52,542 nt of DNA. Origin: Halioglobus sp. (GTDB taxonomy: Bacteria > Pseudomonadota > Gammaproteobacteria > Pseudomonadales > Halieaceae). Positions 14,892-23,011 of the stretch are shown one piece after another. The notes under the pieces are model-generated. The model searched no databases. It saw only the letters and a program-made list of their open reading frames with translations, and had not been told where the DNA came from. Every line of letters begins with the position of its first letter. Position 1 is the first letter of the stretch. The position numbers were made by a program, and so were the translations under genes. Where the stretch lies: the NCBI GenBank assembly GCA_029246385.1, contig JAQWNG010000035.1, positions 1 through 52,542 on the forward strand. The letters run 5' to 3'.

Positions 14892-17366
14892 ATGTCGATG
14901 ACGGCTACGAAAATGCTCGCGCGCGATTGGCGTGGCGGAGAGTTGGGTGTGCTCGTGATGGCGTTGGTGTTAGCCGTCGGAGTGGTATCGGGAATCAGCG
15001 CTTTTACAACTAAACTGCAGAACGCATTGGTGCAAGAGAGCCATCGTTTCCTTGCGGCGGATGCAGTTGTCAGCAGTGGCAGGCCGTTGCCAGAAGAATG
15101 GTTGCAGCAGGCTGAGGTAGACGGACTGCAGCGGGCACTGACACTGTCTTTTCCGTCTATGGTATACGCCGGTGACGAAAATATGTATCTGGCCTCAATC
15201 AAGGCGGTCAGCGACGCCTATCCGCTGCGGGGTGAACTAACGTACGGCGTGCAGCCTTTTGGCGAAATATTGCCGGCGAGCGCGGGGCCTGCGAGAGGGG
15301 AAGTATGGTTGGACTCGCGTCTGTTTTCTTTGCTCGACGTGGCCCTGCAAGACCAGGTGATGATCGGTGACCACGCGTTTTTAGTTGTTGCCGTAGCGCG
15401 GACCGAGCCGGATCAAGGCGCCTCTTTTTATGGTTTTGGACCGCGCGTGCTAATGCACTACGACGATATCCCTGCGACAGGGGTGGTTCAGCCCGGAAGT
15501 CGCGTCGAGTATCGCCAGCTTTACGCCGGGCCAGAAGCTAGCATGAAGTCGTTTAGTCGATGGCTGCAGCCGCAACTGCAAGACGGTCAAAAGGCACTGA
15601 GTGTGGAGGAAGGTCAGCCAAGTATTAGCAGCGCGCTTGCTCGTGCTGAAAGCTTTTTGCTGCTGGCGGGGAGTTTGGCGGTAGTGTTGGCAGGAGTTGC
15701 CGTTGCATTGGCTGCGCGGCGCTTCAGTGAGCGTCATTACGATTACGTGGCAATTATCAAAAGTTTGGGAGCCACGTCAGCGGCAGTGAATCGCCTTTAC
15801 GCCAGCAGTTTACTGCTATTGGGCCTAATCGCTACGGCGCTGGGATGTGGCTTGGGATTCGCGATACAGGCAGTGTTTTTTAAATTATTCGCAGAACAGC
15901 TCCCAGTGCAGCCAGGGTCCAGTGGAGTAAGGCCTTACGCGATCGGCGCGGCGACTTCGATCACGTGCTTATTCTGTTTCGCTTGGCCACCGCTGCGCCG
16001 TCTGGGGCAGGCCAGTCCACTGCGTGTCCTGCGTCGGGATTTGCCGTTGGAGGATAGTCGAGCGATAAGTGATTATGTCTTAGGGCTATTGGCCGTTGTG
16101 TTGCTGATGTGGTGGTATAGCGGCGATTGGAAGCTGACTTTGGCGGTACTAGCGGGTCTTGGAGTAACCGTTGGGTTAGGGTTCGGTTTGGCGTTAACGC
16201 TGCTTAAGGGCGGCCGTTTGGTTGGAATGAGTGCGGGAAATATTTGGCGCCTTGCGTTGGCAGGTTTGCAGCGACGTGGGGTAGCAAATGCATTGCAGGT
16301 GGTGATCTTTTCGATGGCAATTATGATGTTGTTGGTCTTGCTGTTGGTGCGAACATCGTTGATTGATGAGTGGCAGACACAGCTGCCAGCCGATGCACCT
16401 AATCATTTTATTCTCAATATTGCCCCAGAGGATGTGCCTGCCGTGGAGCTGCTGTTGGTCGAAGAAGGGGTCTCCCGCGAGGCATTTTATCCGATGATTC
16501 GAGGCCGGATCATGTCGGTCAACAGCGAAGAATTAGTGAGTACCGATGATGTTGAAGAAGATAGGCGCCAGCGAGAAACTAATTTGACCTGGTCACAGGG
16601 GTTGCCCAAGGATAATACCCTCGTCACTGGGCGGTGGTGGCCCGCCGACAGTGATAAAGCACTGGTCTCGCTCGAAGAAGGTTTCGCCGAGAGGCTGGGT
16701 GTTAATGTCGGTGATTCAGTGGGATTCCTAGTGGGTTCGCAGCCACTAGAGGCACAGGTGATGAGTATTCGTGCGCTGGATTGGCAATCTATGCGCCCCA
16801 ATTTTTACTTAGTATTCCCACCGAAGCTGTTAGCATCATATCCGTCAACATTCATGACGAGTTTTCATCTGGAAGCGGCTGATAAAGCATTTTTAAACCG
16901 CTTCATTCGCAGTTTCCCAGCAGTCACTGTGATCGAGATGGATGCTGTCGTCGAGCAGGTCCGCGGCATCATTGAGCAGGTGTCTGCGGCAATTAATTTG
17001 GTGCTGGTAGTAATATTAGCAGCAGGCGGATTAGTGTTAGTCGCTGGAGTGCAAGCCAGTGTCGATGCGCGGATGCACGAAAGTGCGATTTTGCGTGCCC
17101 TCGGTGCACCACGTCGCTTGATTCTTGGTAGTTTACTGATCGAGTTTGCTACATTAGGTTTTTTTGCAGGGTTTCTTGCAACGATGGCCGCTGAATTGTC
17201 GGTGTATATTTTACAAACACTGGCGATGGAGATGCGTTATACACCAACTTTTTGGATCTGGCCTGTGGGTATTCTGTCGGGGGCGTTAATTATTGGTAGT
17301 CTGGGCGTGTTCAGTTGTCGTAAGGTGGTGTCTGTTGCGCCTGTGATGGTGTTGCGAGATCTCTAA
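14892..17366 (+). CDS. ybbP: ABC transporter permease of the FtsX/MacB type, YbbP-like
   Basis: This 824-residue permease is the partner of YbbA, starting 7 bases after it. An N-terminal helix (about residues 18-36) leads to a large periplasmic domain. Three or more helices follow around 255-360, and a central group lies near 390-500 that includes I-I-S-M/I-M-M-L-L-V-L-L-L-V. A second periplasmic region and a C-terminal FtsX-like block come next, with R-M-H-E-S-A-I-L-R-A-L-G-A, the conserved cytoplasmic loop of the FtsX family. The ten-helix, two-FtsX-block layout and the length fit YbbP. Role in export or extraction of lipophilic compounds is inferred from family and neighbours only. Confidence 0.92.
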   Translation: MSMTATKMLARDWRGGELGVLVMALVLAVGVVSGISAFTTKLQNALVQESHRFLAADAVVSSGRPLPEEWLQQAEVDGLQRALTLSFPSMVYAGDENMYLASIKAVSDAYPLRGELTYGVQPFGEILPASAGPARGEVWLDSRLFSLLDVALQDQVMIGDHAFLVVAVARTEPDQGASFYGFGPRVLMHYDDIPATGVVQPGSRVEYRQLYAGPEASMKSFSRWLQPQLQDGQKALSVEEGQPSISSALARAESFLLLAGSLAVVLAGVAVALAARRFSERHYDYVAIIKSLGATSAAVNRLYASSLLLLGLIATALGCGLGFAIQAVFFKLFAEQLPVQPGSSGVRPYAIGAATSITCLFCFAWPPLRRLGQASPLRVLRRDLPLEDSRAISDYVLGLLAVVLLMWWYSGDWKLTLAVLAGLGVTVGLGFGLALTLLKGGRLVGMSAGNIWRLALAGLQRRGVANALQVVIFSMAIMMLLVLLLVRTSLIDEWQTQLPADAPNHFILNIAPEDVPAVELLLVEEGVSREAFYPMIRGRIMSVNSEELVSTDDVEEDRRQRETNLTWSQGLPKDNTLVTGRWWPADSDKALVSLEEGFAERLGVNVGDSVGFLVGSQPLEAQVMSIRALDWQSMRPNFYLVFPPKLLASYPSTFMTSFHLEAADKAFLNRFIRSFPAVTVIEMDAVVEQVRGIIEQVSAAINLVLVVILAAGGLVLVAGVQASVDARMHESAILRALGAPRRLILGSLLIEFATLGFFAGFLATMAAELSVYILQTLAMEMRYTPTFWIWPVGILSGALIIGSLGVFSCRKVVSVAPVMVLRDL

Positions 17367-17399
17367 TAGCGCCTGTTTAACAGCTGCGGCCGTTGTATT

Positions 17400-18017
17400 T
17401 TAATTGCCAAGACCATCCAAAAAAATTTGAACCCCAAGGTCTATCTGACGCTCGAGATCGATGTGGCGCTCAAATAATTCAGGAGCATCGACCAGCAGCG
17501 TGGACAAACCATAAATGCTCGACCATGCAGCGTTTGTCATGTACGCGACGCCATCAACCTCGCGGAAAATATTACGATCCAGTCCACGCTGAACGATATC
17601 CTGCACTAGTTGTAGAGTGTCTCGGCTCGCCCTGCGCAGTTCGGGGTGTTGCGCGGTCGGCTGTACCGCAGGGCCAAACATGAGTTTGAATAGCTGCGGA
17701 TTGTTGGCGGCGTAATCGACATAGGCATGGGCGAAAGCGAATAGCTGTTCTTTGGGGCAATCACCGGCAGTATCGCCTGTCTCGCGCAAGGCGCGCAACA
17801 ACTCGCGGTAGCCATTGGTCGCCATAGCCGCAAGCAATTTACTTTTGTCTTCGAAGTGTCTATACGGGGCTGCCTGAGATACGCCAACGGCCCGAGCCAG
17901 TGCGCGCAGGCTGAGATTTTCCATGCCTCCCTCGTGCAGCTGCTCTATAGCGGTATCGAGTAACGCCTCTCTTAGGTTGCCATGGTGGTAGCGCTTTGAC
18001 GGCTCAGTTTTATGCAT
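17400..18017 (-). CDS. TetR family regulator with WHG-type C-terminal domain
   Basis: This 205-residue regulator begins with a basic stretch ([16 protein letters not shown]) typical of the TetR subgroup that carries a WHG C-terminal domain. The helix-turn-helix spans about residues 36-60 ([21 protein letters not shown]), followed by D-K-S-K-L-L-A-A. The ligand is unknown. No Shine-Dalgarno is obvious before the ATG. The terminator at 18032-18063 separates it from mdh, so it has its own promoter. It converges with ybbP, leaving 33 bases. Confidence 0.9.
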   Translation of the reverse strand: MHKTEPSKRYHHGNLREALLDTAIEQLHEGGMENLSLRALARAVGVSQAAPYRHFEDKSKLLAAMATNGYRELLRALRETGDTAGDCPKEQLFAFAHAYVDYAANNPQLFKLMFGPAVQPTAQHPELRRASRDTLQLVQDIVQRGLDRNIFREVDGVAYMTNAAWSSIYGLSTLLVDAPELFERHIDLERQIDLGVQIFLDGLGN

Positions 18018-18029
18018 AGTACTTTTTAT

Positions 18030-18064
18030 TCAAAAAGGGCCAGGCTGACTTGCTGTGGCCCTTG
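18030..18064 (-). terminator. Intrinsic terminator of mdh
   Basis: On the minus strand AAGGGCCA (18063-18056) pairs perfectly with TGGCCCTT (18042-18035) across a 13-base loop, and the T-run continues to 18032. It lies 20 bases after the mdh stop and just before the TetR gene, so it ends the mdh transcript. Confidence 0.85.
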
Positions 18065-18083
18065 TAGTTTGCTTGGCGCGTCT

Positions 18084-19064
18084 CTACGATAATAGATGTT
18101 GCACCGCATCACGCTCCTCTGTGAGCTCCTGCTCTGTCGCTGACATCTTCGCGCGACTAAATTCTCCAACTTTGACGTTCTGCACGATTTCCCATTCCCC
18201 ATTGGCGCAACGACACGGGAAGGAGTAAATCAGTCCTTCCGCAATGCCGTATGATCCATCCGACTGGACGCCCATGGATACCCAATCATCATCCTGTGTG
18301 CCAAGCGCCCAAGAACGCATATGTCCACTGGCGGCGTTGGCGGCTGAGGCGGCAGAAGAGGCACCCCGTGCTTTGATAATGGCGGCACCGCGCTGTTGCA
18401 CTGTGGGAATGAAATCGTTTTCATACCACTGCTGGTCCACTAGGTCGACGGCGGGCTCCCCGTTTACTTTAGCATTGAATAAATCTGGGTATTGCGTGGC
18501 CGAGTGGTTGCCCCAAATAGTCATGTTGGTGACGTCGTTAACGGTCTTGCCAGTCTTCAAAGCAATTTGTGTTTTTGCTCGATTGTGATCAAGGCGCGTC
18601 ATGGCAGTGAAGTTACGGGGGTCGATATCGGGCGCATTGCGTTGTGTGATCAATGCATTGGTGTTGGCGGGGTTGCCTACAACTAATACTTTGATGCTTT
18701 TGCTGGCGTGATCGTTGATGGCCTTGCCCTGTACCGAGAAGATCGCGGCATTGGCTTCAAGCAAATCCTTACGTTCCATGCCTGGGCCGCGCGGTCGGGC
18801 GCCGACTAGCAGTGCATAGTCCGTGCCCTTGAAGCCTATATTGGGGTCGTCAGTGCAGACTATGTCAGCTAGCAGTGGGAAAGCACAATCTTCCAGCTCC
18901 ATTCTAACGCCGTCAAGCGCTTCCATGGCCGGAGCGATATCTAATAATTGCAGAATGACCGGCTGGTCATCACCGAGCATAGCACCGGAGGCAATGCGGA
19001 AGACTAAAGCGTAACCTATTTGGCCAGCGGCACCGGTTATAGTTACTCGAACAGGTTTTTTCAT
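18084..19064 (-). CDS. mdh: Malate dehydrogenase (NAD-dependent)
   Basis: This cytoplasmic enzyme interconverts malate and oxaloacetate with NAD in the TCA cycle. Its 326 residues and sequence fit the cytosolic-type bacterial MDH group rather than the 312-residue E. coli-like type. G-A-A-G-Q-I-G at residues 11-17 binds the dinucleotide, [11 protein letters not shown] is the substrate-loop region with the arginines, and N-P-A-N-T-N, L-D-H-N-R-A and I-W-G-N-H-S carry the catalytic Asp and His. GAGG lies about 11 bases before the ATG. It is monocistronic, with its own terminator. Confidence 0.97.
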   Translation of the reverse strand: MKKPVRVTITGAAGQIGYALVFRIASGAMLGDDQPVILQLLDIAPAMEALDGVRMELEDCAFPLLADIVCTDDPNIGFKGTDYALLVGARPRGPGMERKDLLEANAAIFSVQGKAINDHASKSIKVLVVGNPANTNALITQRNAPDIDPRNFTAMTRLDHNRAKTQIALKTGKTVNDVTNMTIWGNHSATQYPDLFNAKVNGEPAVDLVDQQWYENDFIPTVQQRGAAIIKARGASSAASAANAASGHMRSWALGTQDDDWVSMGVQSDGSYGIAEGLIYSFPCRCANGEWEIVQNVKVGEFSRAKMSATEQELTEERDAVQHLLS

Positions 19065-19307
19065 TGCAGCATAATCCTCGTTAAAAGTGGGACGAACGGT
19101 TTTTCGGAAAGCATTGTCGAGGCAAATCGTAGGAATTACAAGGTTGCCTTGGCACTAGACGGTCCTGACAACCGCTTCTGACTGGCGACGCGCAGTGGGT
19201 TTAGGCCGTTAGGGTCCGTTGGGCTGCGAGTATGCACAATAAATGCCCCTACCGGCCATGTATAGCAACTGTAAGCATATGACGCTCACCAACGCCGCGG
19301 CTGCAAT

Positions 19308-20234
19308 ATGAAATTGGCGACGTCAGTGCTGGACGCAAGCAACCTCAAGCACGTAAAATGCCCGTCAAATCAAGCACTAACGGCGATCAATGTGCAAGAA
19401 CTTTCCCGCAAAGAAAAACTGGAATTTAATAAGTTGCAAAAGCGCCTGCGCCGCAATGCGGGCAAGGCTATTGCCGATTACGCTATGATCGAGCAGGGCG
19501 ATCGGGTTATGGTGTGTGTGTCTGGCGGTAAAGATTCTTATGCCATGCTGGATGTGCTAATCAGTCTGCGGCAGAGTGCACCGGTAGACTTCGAACTGAT
19601 TGCTGTGAACCTTGATCAAAAACAGCCAGGGTTTCCGGAGGAAGTTCTGCCAGCTTATTTGTCTGACGTAGGCGTGCCGTACTACATCTTGGAGAAGGAC
19701 ACTTACACTATCGTGAAAGAATTAGTCCCAGAGGGTAAAACTACCTGCGGGCTATGCTCACGGCTGCGCAGAGGCAGTCTTTACGGTTTTGCTCAACAGA
19801 TCGGTGTCACAAAAATTGCCTTAGGGCATCACCGCGACGATATTGTTGAAACATTATTTCTGAATATGTTTTTCAATGGCAAGCTGAAGGCTATGCCGCC
19901 TAAGCTTCTTAGCGACGACAAGCAGAATATTGTGATTCGCCCGCTGGCTTATTGCAAAGAGAAGGATCTGCAACGTTATTGTGATTTCAAGGAGTTTCCC
20001 ATTATCCCCTGTAACCTCTGCGGCTCGCAGACGCATTTGCAACGTGTGCAGGTTAAGCAGATGTTAGCGCAGTGGGAGACACAGTATCCGGGTCGCACTG
20101 AATCAATCTTTCGAAGTATTTGTAATGTGTCTCCGTCGCAGTTAGCCGATAGTAGTCTGTTCAATTTTAGTGATCTTCATGTTGAGCGCGATACCAGTTT
20201 ACATGTGCCGGCAATTCAGGTGGTCAACCTCTAG
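19308..20234 (+). CDS. ttcA: tRNA 2-thiocytidine biosynthesis protein
   Basis: TtcA adds sulfur to cytidine 32 of certain tRNAs, using ATP and an iron-sulfur cluster. The PP-loop S-G-G-K-D-S is at 72-77. Two C-x-x-C motifs, C147-G-L-C150 and C235-N-L-C238, hold the cluster cysteines, and R-L-R-R-G and G-H-H-R-D-D are conserved. The 308-residue length is normal. No Shine-Dalgarno precedes the ATG at 19308, and the first 30 residues look poorly conserved, so a later start is possible. The stop TAG shares its G with the GTG start of ccmA (TAGTG), which links it to the cytochrome c cluster, an unusual partner for a tRNA-modification gene. Confidence 0.95.
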   Translation: MKLATSVLDASNLKHVKCPSNQALTAINVQELSRKEKLEFNKLQKRLRRNAGKAIADYAMIEQGDRVMVCVSGGKDSYAMLDVLISLRQSAPVDFELIAVNLDQKQPGFPEEVLPAYLSDVGVPYYILEKDTYTIVKELVPEGKTTCGLCSRLRRGSLYGFAQQIGVTKIALGHHRDDIVETLFLNMFFNGKLKAMPPKLLSDDKQNIVIRPLAYCKEKDLQRYCDFKEFPIIPCNLCGSQTHLQRVQVKQMLAQWETQYPGRTESIFRSICNVSPSQLADSSLFNFSDLHVERDTSLHVPAIQVVNL

Positions 20235-20851
20235 TGTCAATCAGTGCCATAGGCGCGCCGCTGTTAGAGGCGCAGTCCCTCAGTCTTTTACGGGGCGGAC
20301 GTGAACTGTTCTGCGACCTTTCGCTTGCAGTCCACGCTGGACAGCTATGGCAGATTGAAGGAGCCAATGGCGCAGGCAAGACTAGTCTGCTGCGGATTCT
20401 GTGTGGGCTGTCGCGTTACGGGTTTGAAGGCAAAGTCGTGCGTCCAGTCGCGCCGCTTTATCTGGGCCATCAGCCTGCGGTCAAGGCGCTGTTGAGTCCT
20501 CGGGAAAATCTTCGGTGGCATTTAAATGGAGAAGGCTTGTATTCGGCTGAACAAATCGACAGTGCACTCGCCCGAGTAGGTCTGTGCGGCTACGAGGACG
20601 TCACCAGTCACACGCTTTCGGCGGGGCAACACCGCCGCGTAAATCTCGCCCGCTTATTTTTGTCTGATGCGCGCTTGTGGTTACTAGACGAGCCGTTTAC
20701 GGCGATCGATGCGCAGGGTGTGGATGAAACTCAGGCGTTATTAGCATCGCACGTTGCTGCTGGTGGCGCCGTCGTTATGACATCCCATCAGAAACTTCAG
20801 GTGACATGCGAAGTGCACACGCTTAAGCTCGTGCAGAGTTTGATCTCTTGA
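20234..20851 (+). CDS. ccmA: Haem exporter ATP-binding subunit CcmA
   Basis: CcmA is the ATPase of the CcmABCD complex that releases holo-CcmE in cytochrome c maturation. The 205 residues contain Walker A G-A-N-G-A-G-K-T-S-L-L (near 44-54), signature L-S-A-G-Q-H-R-R-V-N-L-A-R and Walker B L-W-L-L-D-E-P-F-T. L-S-A-G-Q rather than L-S-G-G-Q is normal for CcmA. It starts with GTG overlapping the ttcA stop by one base, and its end overlaps ccmB by 4 bases. Confidence 0.95.
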   Translation: MSISAIGAPLLEAQSLSLLRGGRELFCDLSLAVHAGQLWQIEGANGAGKTSLLRILCGLSRYGFEGKVVRPVAPLYLGHQPAVKALLSPRENLRWHLNGEGLYSAEQIDSALARVGLCGYEDVTSHTLSAGQHRRVNLARLFLSDARLWLLDEPFTAIDAQGVDETQALLASHVAAGGAVVMTSHQKLQVTCEVHTLKLVQSLIS

Positions 20852-21534
20852 GCCCGCCGCATACTGGACAGTTCTTTGCGCGGGTATTGTGTCGGCAATT
20901 ATTGTTGGTTATGCGCCGACCCATCGAAATGGGTAATCCCCTGTTGTTTTTCGCGATGGTTATTGTTTTGTTCCCGCTTGGTTTGGGCCCCGCCCCTGAT
21001 AAATTGGCCAATTTTGCCCCCGGCCTCCTGTGGATCACCGCCTTGCTTTCGAATCTTTTGACCTCGGACGCGGTTTTTCGCAGTGATTTTGATGACGGTA
21101 GTTTGGAGCAGTTAATGCTGGCGCCACAGCCTCTATTTCTCTCATCGCTTTCGTATATTTTGGCCCACTGGCTGACCACTGGCTTTTTGCTGGCACTGGT
21201 GTCGCCGGTGTTCGCTCTAATGCTTAACCTTCCAATATCAGCATTAGGTACGCTCATCCTCAGCTTGCTGTTGGGTACCGCAGTACTAAGTTTGCTTGGC
21301 GGTATTGGTGCTGCGCTTACGGTGGGGCTTAAGCGAGGCGGCATGTTAATCTCTCTGTTGATTTTACCGTTCTACATGCCGGTACTGATTTTTGGCGCCG
21401 CTGCGGTGCAAGCAGCGGTTACAGGCACGCCACCTGGCCCCTATCTAGCAATCTTAGGAGCGATGTTAAGCTTGGCGATCGCACTGGCACCACTGGCGAT
21501 TGCAACAGGATTGAGGATTAGCCTAGATGCTTAA
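20848..21534 (+). CDS. ccmB: Haem exporter membrane subunit CcmB
   Basis: CcmB is the integral membrane partner of CcmA. The 228 residues hold about six transmembrane segments and the family motifs F-F-A-M-V-I-V-L-F-P-L and F-D-D-G-S-L-E-Q-L-M-L-A-P. Translation starts at TTG, which overlaps the ccmA stop as TTGA; no ATG or GTG lies near the expected N terminus, which begins with about 25 hydrophilic residues before the first helix. A 78-base gap separates it from ccmC, the only sizeable break in the ccm cluster. Confidence 0.94.
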   Translation: MSPPHTGQFFARVLCRQLLLVMRRPIEMGNPLLFFAMVIVLFPLGLGPAPDKLANFAPGLLWITALLSNLLTSDAVFRSDFDDGSLEQLMLAPQPLFLSSLSYILAHWLTTGFLLALVSPVFALMLNLPISALGTLILSLLLGTAVLSLLGGIGAALTVGLKRGGMLISLLILPFYMPVLIFGAAAVQAAVTGTPPGPYLAILGAMLSLAIALAPLAIATGLRISLDA

Positions 21535-21596
21535 TATCGGATTCAAAACATACGGTCAGGCTTTGTATATTAGTTTGTTCCGTGCCGAGCGAACGG

Positions 21597-21602
21597 TATA
21601 AT
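21597..21602 (+). promoter_or_regulatory. Possible internal promoter -10 before ccmC
   Basis: A perfect TATAAT at 21597-21602 lies in the 78-base gap between ccmB and ccmC. A weak -35-like TTGTTC is at 21575-21580 with a 16-base spacer. Transcription would begin only about 3-5 bases before the ATG at 21613, giving an almost leaderless mRNA. There is also no Shine-Dalgarno before that ATG, so the two observations fit together, but chance is possible. Confidence 0.35.
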
Positions 21603-21612
21603 CTAAACTGAT

Positions 21613-22359
21613 ATGTGGACTTTCTTTCATAAACTCGGCTCGCCTCCCTGGTTGTACGCAATCGCTGGCGCTATTTTGCGCTGGCTTGTTCCGATTACCC
21701 TTATTGCATTAATCAGTGGAACGGTTTGGGGTCTGTTATTTACGTCGCCGGATTTCCGTCAGGGCAATAGCTATCGTATTATTTATATCCACGTGCCAGC
21801 AGCAGTTGTGGCATTGGCGGGCTACTATGTCATGGCAATCGCAGGCGCTATTAGTTTGATCTGGCGTATGAAGATGGCTGACGTGGTGATGAAGGCGGCT
21901 GCGCCGGTCGGAGCCGCCTTAACGTTCATTGCTTTATTGACCGGGGCGATCTGGGGTAAACCAACATGGGGCACCTGGTGGGTCTGGGACGCTCGCATCA
22001 CTTCCATGCTGATTTTGCTATTTTTGTATTTGGGTGTTGTTGCGCTGTACGAGTCTTTCGACAATAAAGAGGCCGCCGGTAAAGCCTGTGCTGTGCTGAG
22101 CCTGGTAGGGATGGTAAATATTCCTATCGTCTACAAATCGGTTGACTGGTGGTATAGCCTGCATCAGCCAGCCTCTATTAAATTTACGGGTGAGTCTACG
22201 ATAGACTCCAGTATGCTCTACCCGCTGTTACTAATGATCGCAGCGTTTTATGCGTTGTTCACTTGCTGCTTATTGATGAATATGCGCGCTGAGTTACTGC
22301 AGCGTGAGTCGCGCACCCAGTGGGTGAAAAGAATCGCCGATGAAAAGGGCAGGGGCTGA
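21613..22359 (+). CDS. ccmC: Haem exporter subunit CcmC
   Basis: CcmC loads haem onto the chaperone CcmE. The protein has 248 residues and six transmembrane helices. The tryptophan-rich haem-handling motif W-G-T-W-W-V-W-D-A-R-I-T is in the periplasmic loop, and conserved histidines occur in I-I-Y-I-H-V-P-A and S-L-H-Q-P. The N terminus M-W-T-F-F-H-K-L-G lines up with E. coli CcmC (M-W-K-T-L-H-Q-L), so the start is right even without a ribosome-binding site. The stop overlaps the ccmD start by one base. Confidence 0.96.
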   Translation: MWTFFHKLGSPPWLYAIAGAILRWLVPITLIALISGTVWGLLFTSPDFRQGNSYRIIYIHVPAAVVALAGYYVMAIAGAISLIWRMKMADVVMKAAAPVGAALTFIALLTGAIWGKPTWGTWWVWDARITSMLILLFLYLGVVALYESFDNKEAAGKACAVLSLVGMVNIPIVYKSVDWWYSLHQPASIKFTGESTIDSSMLYPLLLMIAAFYALFTCCLLMNMRAELLQRESRTQWVKRIADEKGRG

Positions 22360-22562
22360 TGTATTTCAACACTGTCCAAGCACTCCTCATGATGGATGGA
22401 CACGGCGTCTATGTGTGGCCCGCATACCTGATTACTGCCGTGATAATCGTAATGTTGCTTGTTGCGCCGATGCGGCGCCGTAGTCGGTTGCTGCAGCGGC
22501 TAGCGGCAGAGGTGAGACGCGCTGAACGCAAAACCGTTGCCGGCGTGCGAGGTGGACAGTAA
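22359..22562 (+). CDS. ccmD: Haem exporter subunit CcmD
   Basis: CcmD is a small single-span membrane protein that helps release holo-CcmE from CcmABC. This one has 67 residues with G-H-G-V-Y-V-W-P-A-Y near residue 14-23, a motif common in CcmD, then one helix (about 23-41) and a basic C-terminal tail. Start and stop overlap ccmC and ccmE by one base each (TGATG and TAATG). Confidence 0.93.
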   Translation: MYFNTVQALLMMDGHGVYVWPAYLITAVIIVMLLVAPMRRRSRLLQRLAAEVRRAERKTVAGVRGGQ

Positions 22563-23011
22563 TGCATTCAGTGCGAAAACAAAGACTGTATCTGGTGCTC
22601 TTTGTTGTGCTTTTTTCCAGTGTGGCGATCGGCCTGGTGACTTATGCTTTGCGCGGCAATATCAATTTGTTTTATCCGCCGGTACAGGTTGCTGAAGGCA
22701 AGGCCCCAATCGGCCAGTCTATTCGGGTCGGCGGGATGGTAGAGAGGAATAGTCTGCAGCGCGCTGCAGACAGCTTGCAGGTAAGCTTTATGCTGACGGA
22801 CTATCAGGCATCGGTGCCCGTGGTTTACGTTGGGATTTTGCCGGATCTTTTTGGCGAAGAGCAGGGCGCAGTTGCGTCTGGCGTGTTAGACAGCGACGGT
22901 GTGCTGCAGGCGACTGAAATTTTAGCCAAGCACGATGAAAATTATATGCCCCCTGAGGTTGCGTATGCATTGGAAAATTCCGGATATGACAAGAAAGGCA
23001 ACACAAAATGA
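22562..23011 (+). CDS. ccmE: Cytochrome c-type biogenesis haem chaperone CcmE
   Basis: CcmE binds haem covalently in the periplasm and passes it to CcmF. It has 149 residues with an N-terminal anchor at about 9-29 and an OB-fold domain. The motif L-A-K-H-D-E-N-Y-M-P-P-E contains the haem-attaching histidine H124 and Y128. The ATG of ccmF overlaps its stop (ATGA). Confidence 0.96.
   Translation: MHSVRKQRLYLVLFVVLFSSVAIGLVTYALRGNINLFYPPVQVAEGKAPIGQSIRVGGMVERNSLQRAADSLQVSFMLTDYQASVPVVYVGILPDLFGEEQGAVASGVLDSDGVLQATEILAKHDENYMPPEVAYALENSGYDKKGNTK

Noticed and set aside
20823-21344. Minus-strand open frame opposite ccmB
   Set aside because: Its composition is the mirror of membrane helices and it overlaps a certain gene.
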